From Daedaleopsis sinensis (Eukaryota; Basidiomycota; Agaricomycetes; Polyporales; Polyporaceae): 64,000 nucleotides of DNA. The notes under the pieces are model-generated. The model worked only from the letters and a program-made list of their open reading frames with translations. It was not told where the DNA came from and did not search any database. The position numbers and the translations under genes were made by a program. Where the stretch lies: positions 3,224,001 to 3,288,000 of the forward strand of contig CM066307.1 of assembly GCA_033807695.1 (NCBI GenBank), in the 5' to 3' direction. This document shows, piece after piece, positions 21,794 to 33,025 of this stretch. Position 1 is the first letter of the stretch. Each line of letters opens with the position of its first letter.

Positions 21794-24700
21794 CTATTGC
21801 TGTGTCCTGCTCGCGGTCGAGAGGTGGTGCAGCGCCCGCCGCTCCGCAGGCTCGGGCGGGTGCACGAGTGCGTCGATGTACCCGTCCACGTTCGCAACCT
21901 GCAGCCTGTCCCCAACGCTCGTTCAGCCTCTCCTGTCTTACGCACACAGCCCAAAAAACAAAAAAACAGCACTCACTTGAGCCACAGCCTGCCCCCGCCG
22001 CTCTTCTCGCGCACGACCACCCACTGGTCGCGCTTGCGCAGCCCGGGCGTGAGCGTCCCGTGCCCGAGCGCCTCTACGAGCGCCTGCCGGCCCTCGCGTG
22101 TGCCCTCCGCCTCGAGCACCCACTCGCCGTGCCACCCACGCCCGAGCGCCATGCCCGCCTCCGTCCCGCTCCCGGGCCCGACGTACGGGATGCGCGCGAG
22201 CCACATATACTTGCGCACCATCGCGAACCCGCTCGGGGACTGCGGGCTCGGCACGCGCGTCGCGACATTCACGAGCTTCGTGTCGTGCCGCGGCTCGTAG
22301 ATCGTGAGCCGCGAGGACCTGCTCGGCACGCCGTGCGAGCTGCCAGGGGGGGAGCGCTGCGGGGACGGCGCGGTCTGCTGCGGGAGCGCGAAGATGAAGA
22401 CCGGGTCGACGAACGCCGGGAGGATGTGCGCGAAGTAGAAGGGGGACGGCAGCGTGAGCGGGTTCTCCAGAGGGGGCGCGCTCGGGGGGATGTACGGCAC
22501 GAGGCAGTACCCGTTGAACATGAGCCACTTCTGCCGCTCGCCGTCGCCGTCGTCGTCGCCGTTCTCGGACTGCACGGGCGGGACGTAGCCGAAGTTGCAG
22601 ACGATGTCCCCGTCGGACAGGTGCTCCCATAGCCCGGCACGGATGAGCTGCTCCTCGCACTGCGTGAGCGCGGCCTCGTCAAGGTCCGCGCAAGGTACGA
22701 AGACGCGCAGGACGGGCGCGCGGACGCGAGACGTCGCAAGGGATAGATCGTGCGCCGACGCTCCACGGGGCACAGCCAGCGGCGGGGGTACGTCACCATT
22801 ATGTGAACGTTCACTAGAGACCTCAGCGTCGGTGTCGATAGTGGCCACGCGCCGATGTGCATGCAGCTTGGGTGGGGGCGGAGGGCTGCCGTCCGAGTCG
22901 GTGTTTGCGCGGGACATCGAAGACGGGCTCGAGAGCTCCGACTCGCTCGAGAAGCTCACAGACCCGATCCGTCGCTGGCGAGGCTTGGGCTCGGACTCTT
23001 GCGCGGAGAGCCATCCGTCCTCGTCCACGGCCGGGAACGCGGTGCTCTGGCGTTTGTGCGGTGGTAGTGTCCGGCGCCAACTGCCGGAGTACAGCTTCAG
23101 CGCAAGCGGGTCGGAGGTGGGAGGTGGAGGTGGGACGCGTGACTTGTGGAACAGCGACGAGAAGCCTGCAGGTCTGCTGCGCGGTATCGTTTCAGCGATG
23201 GCGCCGCTCGATCGACGTGGAGGGCTGAGCGAGGCCGCGCGCCCGCTGGATGTCGCGCCGGACAGTGTACTGTCGACCGTGCCCGATCTGTGGATGCCGC
23301 GCTTGGACAGTGTCAGCTTGGATGTGCCCGATGAGACGGCAGAGTGCGCGTCGTCGGAGCTGCTCGGGTCGGCGCCCATCGCAGAGAGGGGTGCGGGAAA
23401 CACGAGTTCGCGCACAGGTGGCTGCTGCGGCGATCGTAGAGACATGGCGCGTGGAGATGCAATCGAGTCGTCGAGCTCGCCGGGGTCGGATCCTGGCGAG
23501 GGCGAACCGCTGTGAACGAGTGACTGCAGGTAGAGGACGAAGCGAGAATGGGTGAGTGTCAAGGAAGATAATCTGACAGATGCTTTCTTGAGCTTGATGT
23601 CATCCCTGCCTTGGGCGAGCACGGTAAGAAGCTGCATGGTGTGCATCGGGTACGCGTGTAATGGTAGATTTTGCGAGATCACTGCAACCGGAAATCGTTA
23701 GCGGAATGAAACGAAAAGACCAAGGAGGCAGGACCATGTATGCGCGGGGCGATGTGCGCGGCCTGGCTACAAGTGCACCCGCGGCATTCAACAGGGATCT
23801 AGGACGGAACGCAGATGCCGTAGGTGCAATGAATGCTCTTGGCATCGCGCTGTCATGAAACAACAGCAAGGGATTTCGTACAGCACTCGCGACGAGACGA
23901 GCACCGTTGACGACCGTTGACGGGCCTCGAGTGGTGCCCCAGGTAACCCGGCAAGAATCGCCAACGAGAGTCGAGACACGAGGCCAGATTTACTCGGACG
24001 AAAAGTACCACTGCACAGTTCTTCACTGGTCGCAGCATACACCGCTGGACACGATGTCTTAGATACATGCTGACTGCACGCGGCATTCAGCAGCAATCTA
24101 GGACGCAATGCAGATGCTGTAGGTACAATCTGAGTGTTCCTGGCATCGCGCCCTCATGAGACAACAGCGGGGGGGATCTCATACAGCACTCGCAGCGAGA
24201 CGTGAATGCCCCAGGTAACCCGGCATGAATCGCCCAAGAGTGTCAATGGTCTCGCAACCAGGCGTATAGGAACTGACCGAAAGGGGCGTCGGACGGTTCT
24301 CTGTTTGGGTTGTGGATACTCAGTGCCCGGGAGATACACCCTGAAGGATGATGGGTCATCCTTGCCAGGCTGTATCCCCGGGTATAGTGGTCGCCGACAC
24401 TGGAAAAAGAGTCGATGCCTCATCAGCCCACTCGCTTACCGCGTTGGGGTTCGGGATAAGCGACCAATTAGGCCACGCAGGTAAGTAGGTCCCAAGGGGG
24501 GGGCAGACCCCCCCGAGCCGGTCGCGCTCAGGCGGGTCCTCTTCGCGCCCACCAACGGGCGGGAGACCCATCCTTCAGGAAGTATCCCGGCAACTGAGTC
24601 TGCTCTTGGTTTTTTTCATCTTCGCCTCCCAAACAGAGAGCCACCCCGTATACCGTCTGGCGGCGAGACTAGAGTGTCGAAACACGAGGCCACATTTGCG

Positions 24701-25146
24701 GGCGAAAAGATGACGAAAAGAAAAAAATGAAAGGAGGACGTACTGAGCAAGGAAAGCAGATGGAAGGTGACCTCGATGTCCGACCGCTGCTGCATGCTGC
24801 ACATCTCCAGCGCGTACGCATACCCGGGAAGGTAGTGGGAGAGTATGACCTCCCTGCAGTCATCATTAGCCCAGACGGCATGGCGGAGGTCGCGCCCGGT
24901 GTTCATGAGGGCGTGGAAGTCGTCCCATGAGGTCGTGCTGAGGAAGGAGGCGAGCAGCGAGGGCTCCTGAAGCGCACGGAAGAGCATGAATTTCGAGCGA
25001 CGCGATGGGTGCGGATGGCGGGGGGAAGGAGGGTGTTCGCGGTGAGGTTGGGGGAGTGGTCGGGAGGATTGGCGTTGGAGGAGGTCGGGCCTGGCGGCAG
25101 GTATAGGGGGGAGCGGGCGTCGGAGGCTATTTGTTGGGACGGGCAT
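21794..25146 (-). CDS. Conserved-looking protein of unknown function; spliced, with a 1.06-kb intron
   Basis: Exon 1 (from ATG 25146 to 24744) has a Pro/Arg-rich start, then a helical block, ALQEPSLLASFLSTTSWDDF and AVWANDDCREVILSHYLPGY, ending VTFHLLSLL. A 1062-nt intron (23682-24743) joins it to ISQNLPLHAYPMHTMQLLTV. The middle is Ser/Pro-rich and disordered. A folded C-terminal part reads RVFVPCADLDEAALTQCEEQ, LSDGDIVCNFGYVPP, KWLMFNGYCLVPYIPP, FAHILPAFVDPVFIFALP, MVRKYMWLARIPYVGPGSG and WHGEWVLEAEGTREGR. A final exon from about 21930 splices GRLWLK to LQVANVDGYIDALVHPPEPA, ending at TAG 21794-21796; without it the frame stops at 21973. I do not recognise the family. Probably a basidiomycete-specific regulator. 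Confidence 0.75.
23719..24712. mobile_element. Possible insertion expanding an intron; contains an internal diverged tandem duplication
   Basis: Lies inside the 1062-nt intron 23682-24743. The 8-mer ACGAAAAG flanks it at 23711-23718 and 24713-24720. Removing the insert plus one 8-mer leaves a 60-nt intron of usual size. Inside, two diverged copies about 299 bp apart start near CGGCATTCA (23782 and 24081) and share blocks such as CCCAGGTAACCCGGCA. A GGGGGGG-CAGA-CCCCCCC hairpin lies near 24500. No terminal inverted repeats are seen and no protein is encoded, so the transposon interpretation is tentative; purine-rich sequence could produce the 8-mer match by chance. Confidence 0.4.
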
Positions 25147-28100
25147 GGTGATGGTGGACGGGAAGGAGGGCGTTTACAGAGAAGCAGAAGAAGCGTGCGC
25201 GAGGGCGTCCATATAATATACCTATCGCGCGGTACTTAGGCGATCGTTTTATTAGGTCATTCCTCCTGCCCCGTCGGTGGCAGTGCCGCTCATGTCGCTC
25301 TGTGCACCGGCCCCGGTCCTCCCGCCGTCTGTCTGCCACCCACAGTCGTACTCTTCTGTCCTCCGTATGTACTCTCTATCTCCCCGGCAGCTCTTGCAAA
25401 CCCTCCTCGACCCTGGAATGAGCGTCAAGCGTATTTAGCGAATATCGATGATGGGCTCCATTCAAATCCTCCATTGCGTCAGTGGATGATGTCAACCCAG
25501 TCGGCAATGTAGCGCTGATATCTTTTAGCCTTTCCCTCGTCTTCGCAGCTTCCAGCCTTCCACGGCACGTCTTCTCTTCCTCTTCGCCGCTACCCCGCCC
25601 TGTCCCCCTTTGCCGGCAGTTACACGGCCTGTTGCCCAAGCTGTTCATTCTCGCGGACTTCACAGCGTTCTCGCACCAGCTGGACGGAGACGATATTAAT
25701 TTCAGACGATCACTGGTGCGTCCGAGCCGAAGCTTCCGGTGGAGGAGCGGACGTCCGACAAGCCACACTGGGGCCGTCCCAGTGCTACGTGCATGATATC
25801 GATCCAGTCGACATTCTCGACCAGTTGCTCACATGTTGCCAATTGTCAATATAGCACCACATCTGTAGCTGCCCGCTACCGCACAGGCCATCGCTTGCAT
25901 ATGTTTCCGGAGCGTCTGTGGTACCGCCTCAGGCTAGAGATAGGAGGAGGCTGGAGGAGGTGAGTAGTATAGCGCCAGCAGTCTTATCGCGATGCTATAC
26001 CTTGTAAGTATGCTGTCCGTTCGCCCGCCACCATCACATTTGGGCCTCAATAATCTGACTCAACTACACCGGGTCCAGGTCCGGACTACTTACTCGCCAA
26101 CGGCAATCCGAGAGCATACATACTTATCTACAGCCTCGCTCCTGATCAATCCTCTTCCTCCTCAGCCTGCCCACCGCATGTCCGACGACCTCGCGCGCTG
26201 ACGGTCTCGGAGATGTACAGGCCCAACCCACGACCATGCCGTCATGCCTGGACGCGCGCACAGCATCAGGTCGGAGCCCGTTGAACGTGCGTGTTCGCCA
26301 TACGCGCCCCCGTTGACGAGCCCGCGGGTCTTCAGCTTCAGGCTTCAAAGCTTCGAGCCTACCTAGCTTCAGCTTCATGTCTTCCAATCCCCAAGCCGTA
26401 GTACTAGCAAGAACCCCGAACACAAGAGCCTCAGCTCCGACTCCTACGAATTCAGGCTGACAGATCGTTAACGCCCGTCAAAGGTACGCGTTCCTGTGGC
26501 GAGCCGCAATCCGAAATTCTGGATTAGCGAGCAGCCGACGCCTGTCACCCTGTTACCTGTTACCTGTGCCACCATGCCCTTTGAGGTTCCGGCTTCTCGC
26601 GCGGCGCAGCGAACGCGAAGACAAACGCAAACGCGAAGCGCCGCTCAACCCACACCCACTTGCTGCCGACGGCGTGCGCTCACTACGGATACACTAGCGA
26701 CGTCAACGTGCGCGATATACATTGTATCCATGTATCCATGATCCGTCACCCGTGCGCTACCACCTGCTACCACCGTTGCATCGCGGGCGATATTATTAGC
26801 ATGCGAAGTCGCGCGCGCGCGATTTCGACGGCTTTGAAGTTCAAGCTATACTTAAATATGAAGCTGGGCGCTGAAGCTGAAGCTTGAAGCTTGCAGGATG
26901 GCGACATACGAAGCGCGGTCGACGCCTGCGGATGGAACCCTCGCGCTCGACCTTCTCAGACCCAAGCACGGCGCACGACGCACGTACCCAGGGCCACAGG
27001 CGTGCCGATCGTATGTATAAGTACGCTGCCCGAGCACTAGCGTGTCGCGGACGTATTGCGGGCTGATACCGCGGCCGGTGTGGCTACGAAGTTCGAGCCA
27101 GAACCATGGGTACATATGCAGCTAAGTATATGCAGCCACCAGTGCTAGTGCTACTAATAGCTGCAGGCTCGGGCTGCAGCAACCTTAAACCCTGTCTGCG
27201 CGCGCACTGCGCGTGCGTTCCCTGCATCGGCACGGTGACGCGTGTGCCCGAGGTGAATTTTCCAACCTACTTATAACCAGTACTAGTACTGTGCATAGAA
27301 CTCAGACTCAGCACGCAGTGTTCAGTGTTCAGTGTTCAGTGTTCGATGCTCAGTGCGCGCACAGTGCGCATGCTGACCTATATCATTATGATGGGCTCCC
27401 GGACCCTGAGGTCGTCGTCGAGCGCGTTGTACCCGATCAAGTCGGAGGCTCGGAGCTTCGCAAGCGGAACGTTGACTCGGAGTACATAACGTCCAAAGCG
27501 AGCGTGTGGGCCCGATGGCTGCCGATATCGATGAGTAGTTGCAGCTTTGCAGTCTGCAGCCTGCAGCCTGCAGGCAGTTGCCAGTGTGCGAGTGTGCCTG
27601 AGAAAGGTGCTTCTTTCTCGAGCTCTCGACGTCGGCGCAAGTACGTACGGTAAGTAGACGCTGCTAGTCACAAGTACACATACATATGATATTTCCTTGC
27701 TGCCTGAGGCCTGACTCGGAGAGCGCCCATCAAATTGTGCCAGTGCTGGCTGCGTACGACTAATAGCCGTGGTGGCATGCCCGGAGTGCCAGGCATGGGC
27801 GAGCCGCCGCAAACTTTGCCGCTTCCGTGTGCATGGGTCTAGGGCCAAGAGGGTCTGAACTTTCGAGGCTGGATCCGGATTGTACTACTTATCCCCCGAG
27901 AGTCGCACTGCGGCTACCGAGGATGTTGACATCGTTGGACGACGACATGTTGAGACTCGAGAGGAAGAATGTAAGAGAACCAGCGTACGACGACGCTGGA
28001 TATCGGGTGTGGCTAGGCCGTGGTGCAGCCTGGCGCGGCCGAAATTGACAACCAAGGCTGCCACCCTAAGGCCCTGTGTCCGGCCTTCAGACAGTGAAGT

Positions 28101-28318
28101 CTTAGCAACCAATCTTATATTTGTGAGTAACTTAATGTGATCACAGCGAGCGTAGATATAGCACGTCGACATAGTATCCTATAACGACTCGTCCATTGTG
28201 TCCGGAAGTGGAAAAATGAAGCATAGGCATACGCCCGATGGTTAAGAAGCGCACTGGCAGTACTCTTTACTCTTTACTCTGGAGCCACCCGTACTCAGGC
28301 CTCCTCGAGACCGTAAGC
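25147..28318. other. 3.2-kb gene-poor interval with simple repeats
   Basis: No open frame with convincing coding character or family match. Contains AGCTTCAGCTTC / GAAGCTGAAGCTTGAAGCTT-type low-complexity stretches (about 26330-26400 and 26860-26900) and a heptamer tract (27316-27344). The 5' part (25147-25400) should include the promoter of the minus-strand gene starting at 25146. A hydrophobic plus-strand frame at 25482-25796 was considered and not accepted. Confidence 0.5.
27316..27344 (+). repeat. Heptanucleotide microsatellite (CAGTGTT)x4
   Basis: Four back-to-back copies of CAGTGTT, the last followed by CGATGCTCAGTG, which looks like a decayed further unit. Intergenic. Confidence 0.85.
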
Positions 28319-30894
28319 TCAGGGAAGCTCCAAGAACCGCGAGAGCAGCAGCGGGAAGTTGGGCGTGCCGAGCCCGGTGACGGGGTCCCACCCGCGCGCG
28401 GCCGGGAAACCTTCCGTCGCGCAGCCCGGGTTCGAGCCCGCCGTCACGTCGTGGAACGCGCTCCTGAATATGTGCGAGTAGATCTGCGGGCCGGTGTTCG
28501 GATTTGGAGAGGGTGTGGATGTGGATGTGGAATGTGGAATGTGCGAGTGGAAAGGGGCCAAGGCCAAGGGGAAAGAAGGGGACGAGTTGTACGTCAGTCA
28601 GATCAAGGCGCGGACAGCAATGGGGTATGCGCAGACGTACCGCAGGGTTGATCCAGCCGACTGGGGTCTTGCCCTTCGCCAGCCGCGCGTCGTTCACGGC
28701 GACGATGAGCGAGGCGAAGATGGGCGCGGACGCGGACGTCCCGCCGCTCGTCGAGTAGTTGCCGCCCACGGCGACGATCGTCGGGGATCTAGTATAAATG
28801 TCCAGCACATGGCGCAGCCACGTTCAGATGTGTTCAGCCATGATGCCGTAGGGACGATAGGAAGGGGTGCAGTGCGCGCACTCACCCGTTGGCCGCGACG
28901 TCGGGGTAGGCCCTGCCGGTGCGGTTGAAGATGTCGGCCGCGTACGGGAGCGCACTGCTCTTCAGGTACCAGTTCACGACGCGGTCCTGGAAGCTCGGCC
29001 GGGGGAAGATGTTCGAGAATCCGCCGCCCGACGGGAACGACGTCGCCGCGGTCTCACGGTCGTTGACCTGCCAGTGCCGGCCGTTTCAATGTCAGAATCG
29101 AACGGTGGAAGGCGACACTCTACATACCGAGTTCCCGGGCGCGACCTGCGTCGCACCCACAGTGGTGACATACGGGCAGGACGCGGGGAACTGCGGCACG
29201 AACGAGCCGGTCTTGTTGCCTGCCACTTCCGTGCCGTTTGCGTTGCAGGTGCTCTGTGCGCCGAACGCGACACCCGAGTCGCCCGACGATACGACAAAGG
29301 TGATACCGGTCAGGGAGAGCTGAAGTACGTGTTGCAGTGGCGTCGTCAGTAAGGGCGAGGCGTATGCCTGTGACGGGACTTGAGCGCACCTTGCCATACT
29401 CCGCACACTGTCTCCCCAAGCGAGCCGCGAGGTGGGGCTCGTAGACGTCCGGGCTCGTGGAGTAAGATATCGAGACGACGTTGGCACGAGGCTTGTTACC
29501 GCAATCCGTGATATCTGAACGGAGTCATTGAGCAACAGTGTGGGAGAGGGTATGCACGACAGACGCAGCTTACGTTCATCGGCCACATCCTGCACAGAGC
29601 AAAACGACCCGTCAAGTGCAGCGAGCAGTTCATCGGCTGATAAAGAATGTCAAAAAGGTAATAAAATGCGCAGAAGTGCAACAGAGCTCACTGTGGTCCG
29701 AGTTGTTCGTGCCCACCTGGTACAGCAGAACATCCTGTTGGCTGTCAAGGAGCCCCATCACGAGCTGGAAGTCCATAGTAGACTCCCCAAGGTTATTTGA
29801 GTTGGTCTCCGAAGCGTTGAGATGACCTAGAGGACGTTCGATATCAGATCCGGGCTTTTTGGTCGGAAGCAGAGCATGACTTACCGCCCGCGATGCTGAC
29901 AAGGGTCGGGTGGTGACCGACTTGCGCAGGGTCAAATTTCTTGAAGAAGAGGTCGAGGTCGGACGGCTGAAAGACGTTCAATCCATATTCCACTGATTAC
30001 AAGCACAATAGTGAATGGTGAGCTAGAGCTTCATGTGCGCAGGATATCTGTGCTCTTACCGACTGCTATTGTGTTCTTGTCCGTTGAGACGAGCGTGTAG
30101 TTGAAGTCATAAAGCCCTCGCAGACAGTCGAGCGTCACTCCTTTGTCGCAATTCGTCGGGCCCGGGTTCATCGCAGCTGCCTAGTCAAAGTGTCATTATC
30201 CTCGTCCGGTGTGCGCAGGCGCAACAATCATAAAACTCACCTCAGCAATAGCTGTCGGGGCACCCTTCGGTCTGTGGATGCCACCTGTGCCAATCTGGCC
30301 CGCATCTGCCCTCCGCGAGAGAGGGCCCGCGGACGGGCCGCCGAAGTGAACTGTCGGCCACACAACGTCGACGTGCTTTGAGACGTGCTCGGGAAGGTTG
30401 TATTCGCGATGGCACCCGAGGTGCTCACTACCGTCTTCGCCATGACGGTAGACAAAGTACTGTGTAGCGAGCAGCTTCTCCGCCTCTGCCACCGTCGCGT
30501 CCAAGTGCAGTATCACGCCATCCGGGCTGAGGCGGATGCGGTGCGGTGCGATCCCGCCGTCGTTCACCAGCCAGGAGTGCACCGTGTCCACAGACTCCTT
30601 CGAGGGGCGGAAGGTCTCCGCGACCTTGGCAGGTGTCCAGTGCTGGCCGTAGTTGGGCGAGTCGGGATCGGCGACGTCGAGCAGGTACGCGTCGAGGTTG
30701 TGCAGGTTCGACTGTGTAAGGGCGAACTTCAGGGGAACGGACGTGCTGGGGTCGGCGCTGCGGTGGAGAGACCAGCCATGGGGAACATCAGGGCGAGAGT
30801 CGTGGCGGATGTTCGGTGAGATGACGGGAGGCGTCGCCGAAGCACAGACAGCAAGAACGGCCCCGGAGAGCTGAAGAAAGGAGGAAAGAAACAT
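28319..30894 (-). CDS. Sedolisin / tripeptidyl peptidase (S53 family), secreted; spliced
   Basis: Secreted acid serine-carboxyl protease that removes tripeptides from N-termini, typical of wood- and litter-decaying fungi. ATG 30894 begins a signal peptide ([20 protein letters not shown]). A pro-kumamolisin activation domain follows ([67 protein letters not shown]). The catalytic domain shows [16 protein letters not shown], where Glu and Asp four residues apart match the active-site pair; [14 protein letters not shown], which carries the oxyanion Asp; VTTVGATQV; and [19 protein letters not shown] with the nucleophilic Ser. The end reads [20 protein letters not shown]. Full-length, many short introns, no defect seen. 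Exact exon edges between about 29400 and 30200 are less certain. Confidence 0.92.
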
Positions 30895-32153
30895 GGCTAC
30901 AGAGGGCAGCCAGGGGAAAAGAAGATGGGGATCGTCTGTCTTGCCATCAACGAAATTTAAAGCATCGACAGAAGCTGTGCCAGCATAGCCGCGGGGACCA
31001 TCACATAAGTACGAGGCGCCGCAACCAGGTTAATATTTTGTGGCGACGAAGGCGGAGAAGGACGACTTGCGCAAGGACCCCTAAGGCCTATTACCCCGCC
31101 CGCAGATCAAAATTAGACTAGGAATTTGAGATGGCGATGCTCGAGCGTCGAGCGACATTGCAGGACATTGCTCGGAAGTTGCCCTTTTGGAATTCATCTG
31201 CATCGAGATCAGCATGCAGCCTCATCCACGATTGACGCCACTATCAGCTTTGCTATGTAGCTCGTGAGCAGTGGTCAGTGTATTACAACGTTCACCCGGT
31301 ACCCGGACCCGTGCTACCCGTGCAAGCCCGTATTTGCGCGGAGGGTTCGTCGTACATCGCGGCGAGCACCGATTCGCGGGCTATGGGCTGCTAAGTACGC
31401 TGCTATGGGGGCGAATAGGGGCGAATTTGAGGCATGAATAGGCATGAATGCAGTCTATGTAATGCAGTGCGCGTTGGCTAGACCACGGGACCACGAACAT
31501 CAGTGACGGGAGTATGTAATCGCCAAATAAACGACGGTTAAACCACTCACCACGCACCACCGTCACGGACATCGCATCAAGACCCCAAATTGTGCCGGCG
31601 TTGAACGTGCACACTGCTCCTGACTCATCCGTGGTGGCCGGGAGTTTGTCATTCAACCCACTGCCAGTACACCGAGGTGTTGTCCAGGTCCAGAAATTCA
31701 TGCAGGGTAATCGTGTAACCCGTAATCGGTGTCGGCTTCAAGTTCAAACGTTCATTATCAACGTCCAACAATATTGCCGAGAGTATATATATAAGTACGC
31801 CACTGCATACTTACTAGTCTATACTAGTACGCGTGACGTCACGCGTTCATTCTTCATTTTTTCTTCAGGCCTTTTCTGCGAACGGAAGAAGTTCTGCAAT
31901 TTCGCCTGCGCGAGTGCAAACTTCAATCGAAGGTAAGTCTAAGCATCCAGGTCAGCTCTCTCGAGCATGATAGAAAAAAGAGAGGGATGCGGGATGGCTA
32001 AGTTACTTCGCTCCAGTCTGGTCACCGCCAGCCGTGATCGGGTGTCGTAGTACGACAAAACAAAGCAGAGAACCTGGTATGTGCATCGTCCTCGAATGAG
32101 CCAGACTAACCGCGTTCGTGAGCATAGAACATCGTGCAAGGCAGCGCTGCTTC
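30895..32153. other. Intergenic, upstream of the sedolisin gene
   Basis: Should contain the sedolisin promoter. A minus-strand exon-like frame at about 31570-31700 was considered and not accepted. TATATATATA-type sequence lies near 31785, and an 18-bp perfect palindrome lies at 31829-31846, listed separately. Confidence 0.5.
31829..31846. promoter_or_regulatory. 18-bp perfect palindrome with CRE core and two ACGCGT ends
   Basis: ACGCGTGACGTCACGCGT reads the same on both strands. The centre TGACGTCA is the full ATF/CREB (bZIP) site, and each end is the ACGCGT MluI cell-cycle box. It lies about 0.94 kb upstream of the sedolisin start and about 1.2 kb upstream of the coiled-coil gene. Its use as a binding site is inferred. 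Confidence 0.5.
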
Positions 32154-32519
32154 AAATCGATTCGAGAAGCTGCGTGAGCCGCGCAGACACTACTTTGGTA
32201 AGTAGCCTACGGATTTCGTCGGGGGCATTACTGTAGAATACCAAGACGGGCAAGGCCTTGTCGTATGTGGAAGGCTGAGAAGAAAGAACGACTAGGGAGA
32301 ACGCGGCCATAGGATATAACACTCACGCACCTCTTCTGTCATGTTCTCCTTCGACGTCCATGTTGACCTCCTCGCGAGCTCACACTCATCCGATCGACTT
32401 TGGCAACACGACAGGTTGCATGCTGGACAACAGGGTTTTAGCATGATAGTTATGAAGGTTGCATCCCGGTCTTGAGCGGGGTCGCCAGTGAGTCGCACTT
32501 TCGCAATCGGTTGCCTCAT
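32154..32519 (-). CDS. Small orphan protein candidate; one intron
   Basis: ATG at 32519 opens MRQPIAKVRLTGDPAQDRD and a Cys-rich stretch (KPCCPACNLSCCQS), ending SKENMTEE. A donor GTGCGT and acceptor TTCTCAG join it to PSTYDKALPVLVFYSNAPDE and IRRLLTKVVSARLTQLLESI, stop at 32154-32156. The clean splice and open second exon support coding use. A TTGCAG acceptor sits just before the ATG, so it may be the 3' part of a longer gene. No family recognised. Confidence 0.4.
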
Positions 32520-33025
32520 GCATCTGCAAATACTGTAACGGTTAACACTAAGTAGAGCACAACACTTGGTATTCCGTCCGCAACACCAGTCAAAGCGCGA
32601 TTGTTGAAATATTTGGACCTAGGTGCGTGTGGCCTACGTGTGACATAGGCTACATGTTCCTCAGGTCCGAGATTGTCTTGTCAGTGTCATGACGCGTGCG
32701 CGTGAGTGCGTCCTCACCACGCTGTTTGAAGAGTTCAGTGGATGGAGTTAGGCTCGTAGACCAGCCTCTAGTTCAACGTTCAAACGTACAAGTGTGACGC
32801 GGACGTCGAATGTAGTCGTTCCCGAATAGAGATGGAGTGGTTCGGAAGCCGGTGTGCAAACAAATACAAAGTTTGAGTAAGTAGGACAAAGCTGGGGGAG
32901 GATTACGTAAACATGGGGACGCTCGCAGACGCGCTAGCCAGATCATTCGCTGCCACAACCACTGACCTCACTTGAACCCAAACCCCCACTCAATCCCAAC
33001 TCTCGTGTAATTCTATGCGGCCAGC
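32520..33025. other. Intergenic before the coiled-coil gene
   Basis: Should include the promoter of the plus-strand gene starting at 33026. Short minus-strand frames here could be upstream exons of the small candidate at 32154-32519 but cannot be linked with confidence. Confidence 0.4.

Noticed and set aside
21736..22632. 298-residue plus-strand frame rich in Arg and Ala
   Set aside because: Antisense shadow of the minus-strand gene 21794-25146, whose frame has folded-domain character.
25482..25796. Hydrophobic plus-strand frame that could be a secreted or membrane protein
   Set aside because: Overlaps an equally long minus-strand frame, no splice-supported extension, no recognisable motif.
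31381..31701. Minus-strand exon-like frame (FWTWTTPRCTGSG, AVCTFNAG) resembling a small secreted protein piece
   Set aside because: Only one exon-like piece; no start, signal peptide or partner exon could be tied to it.
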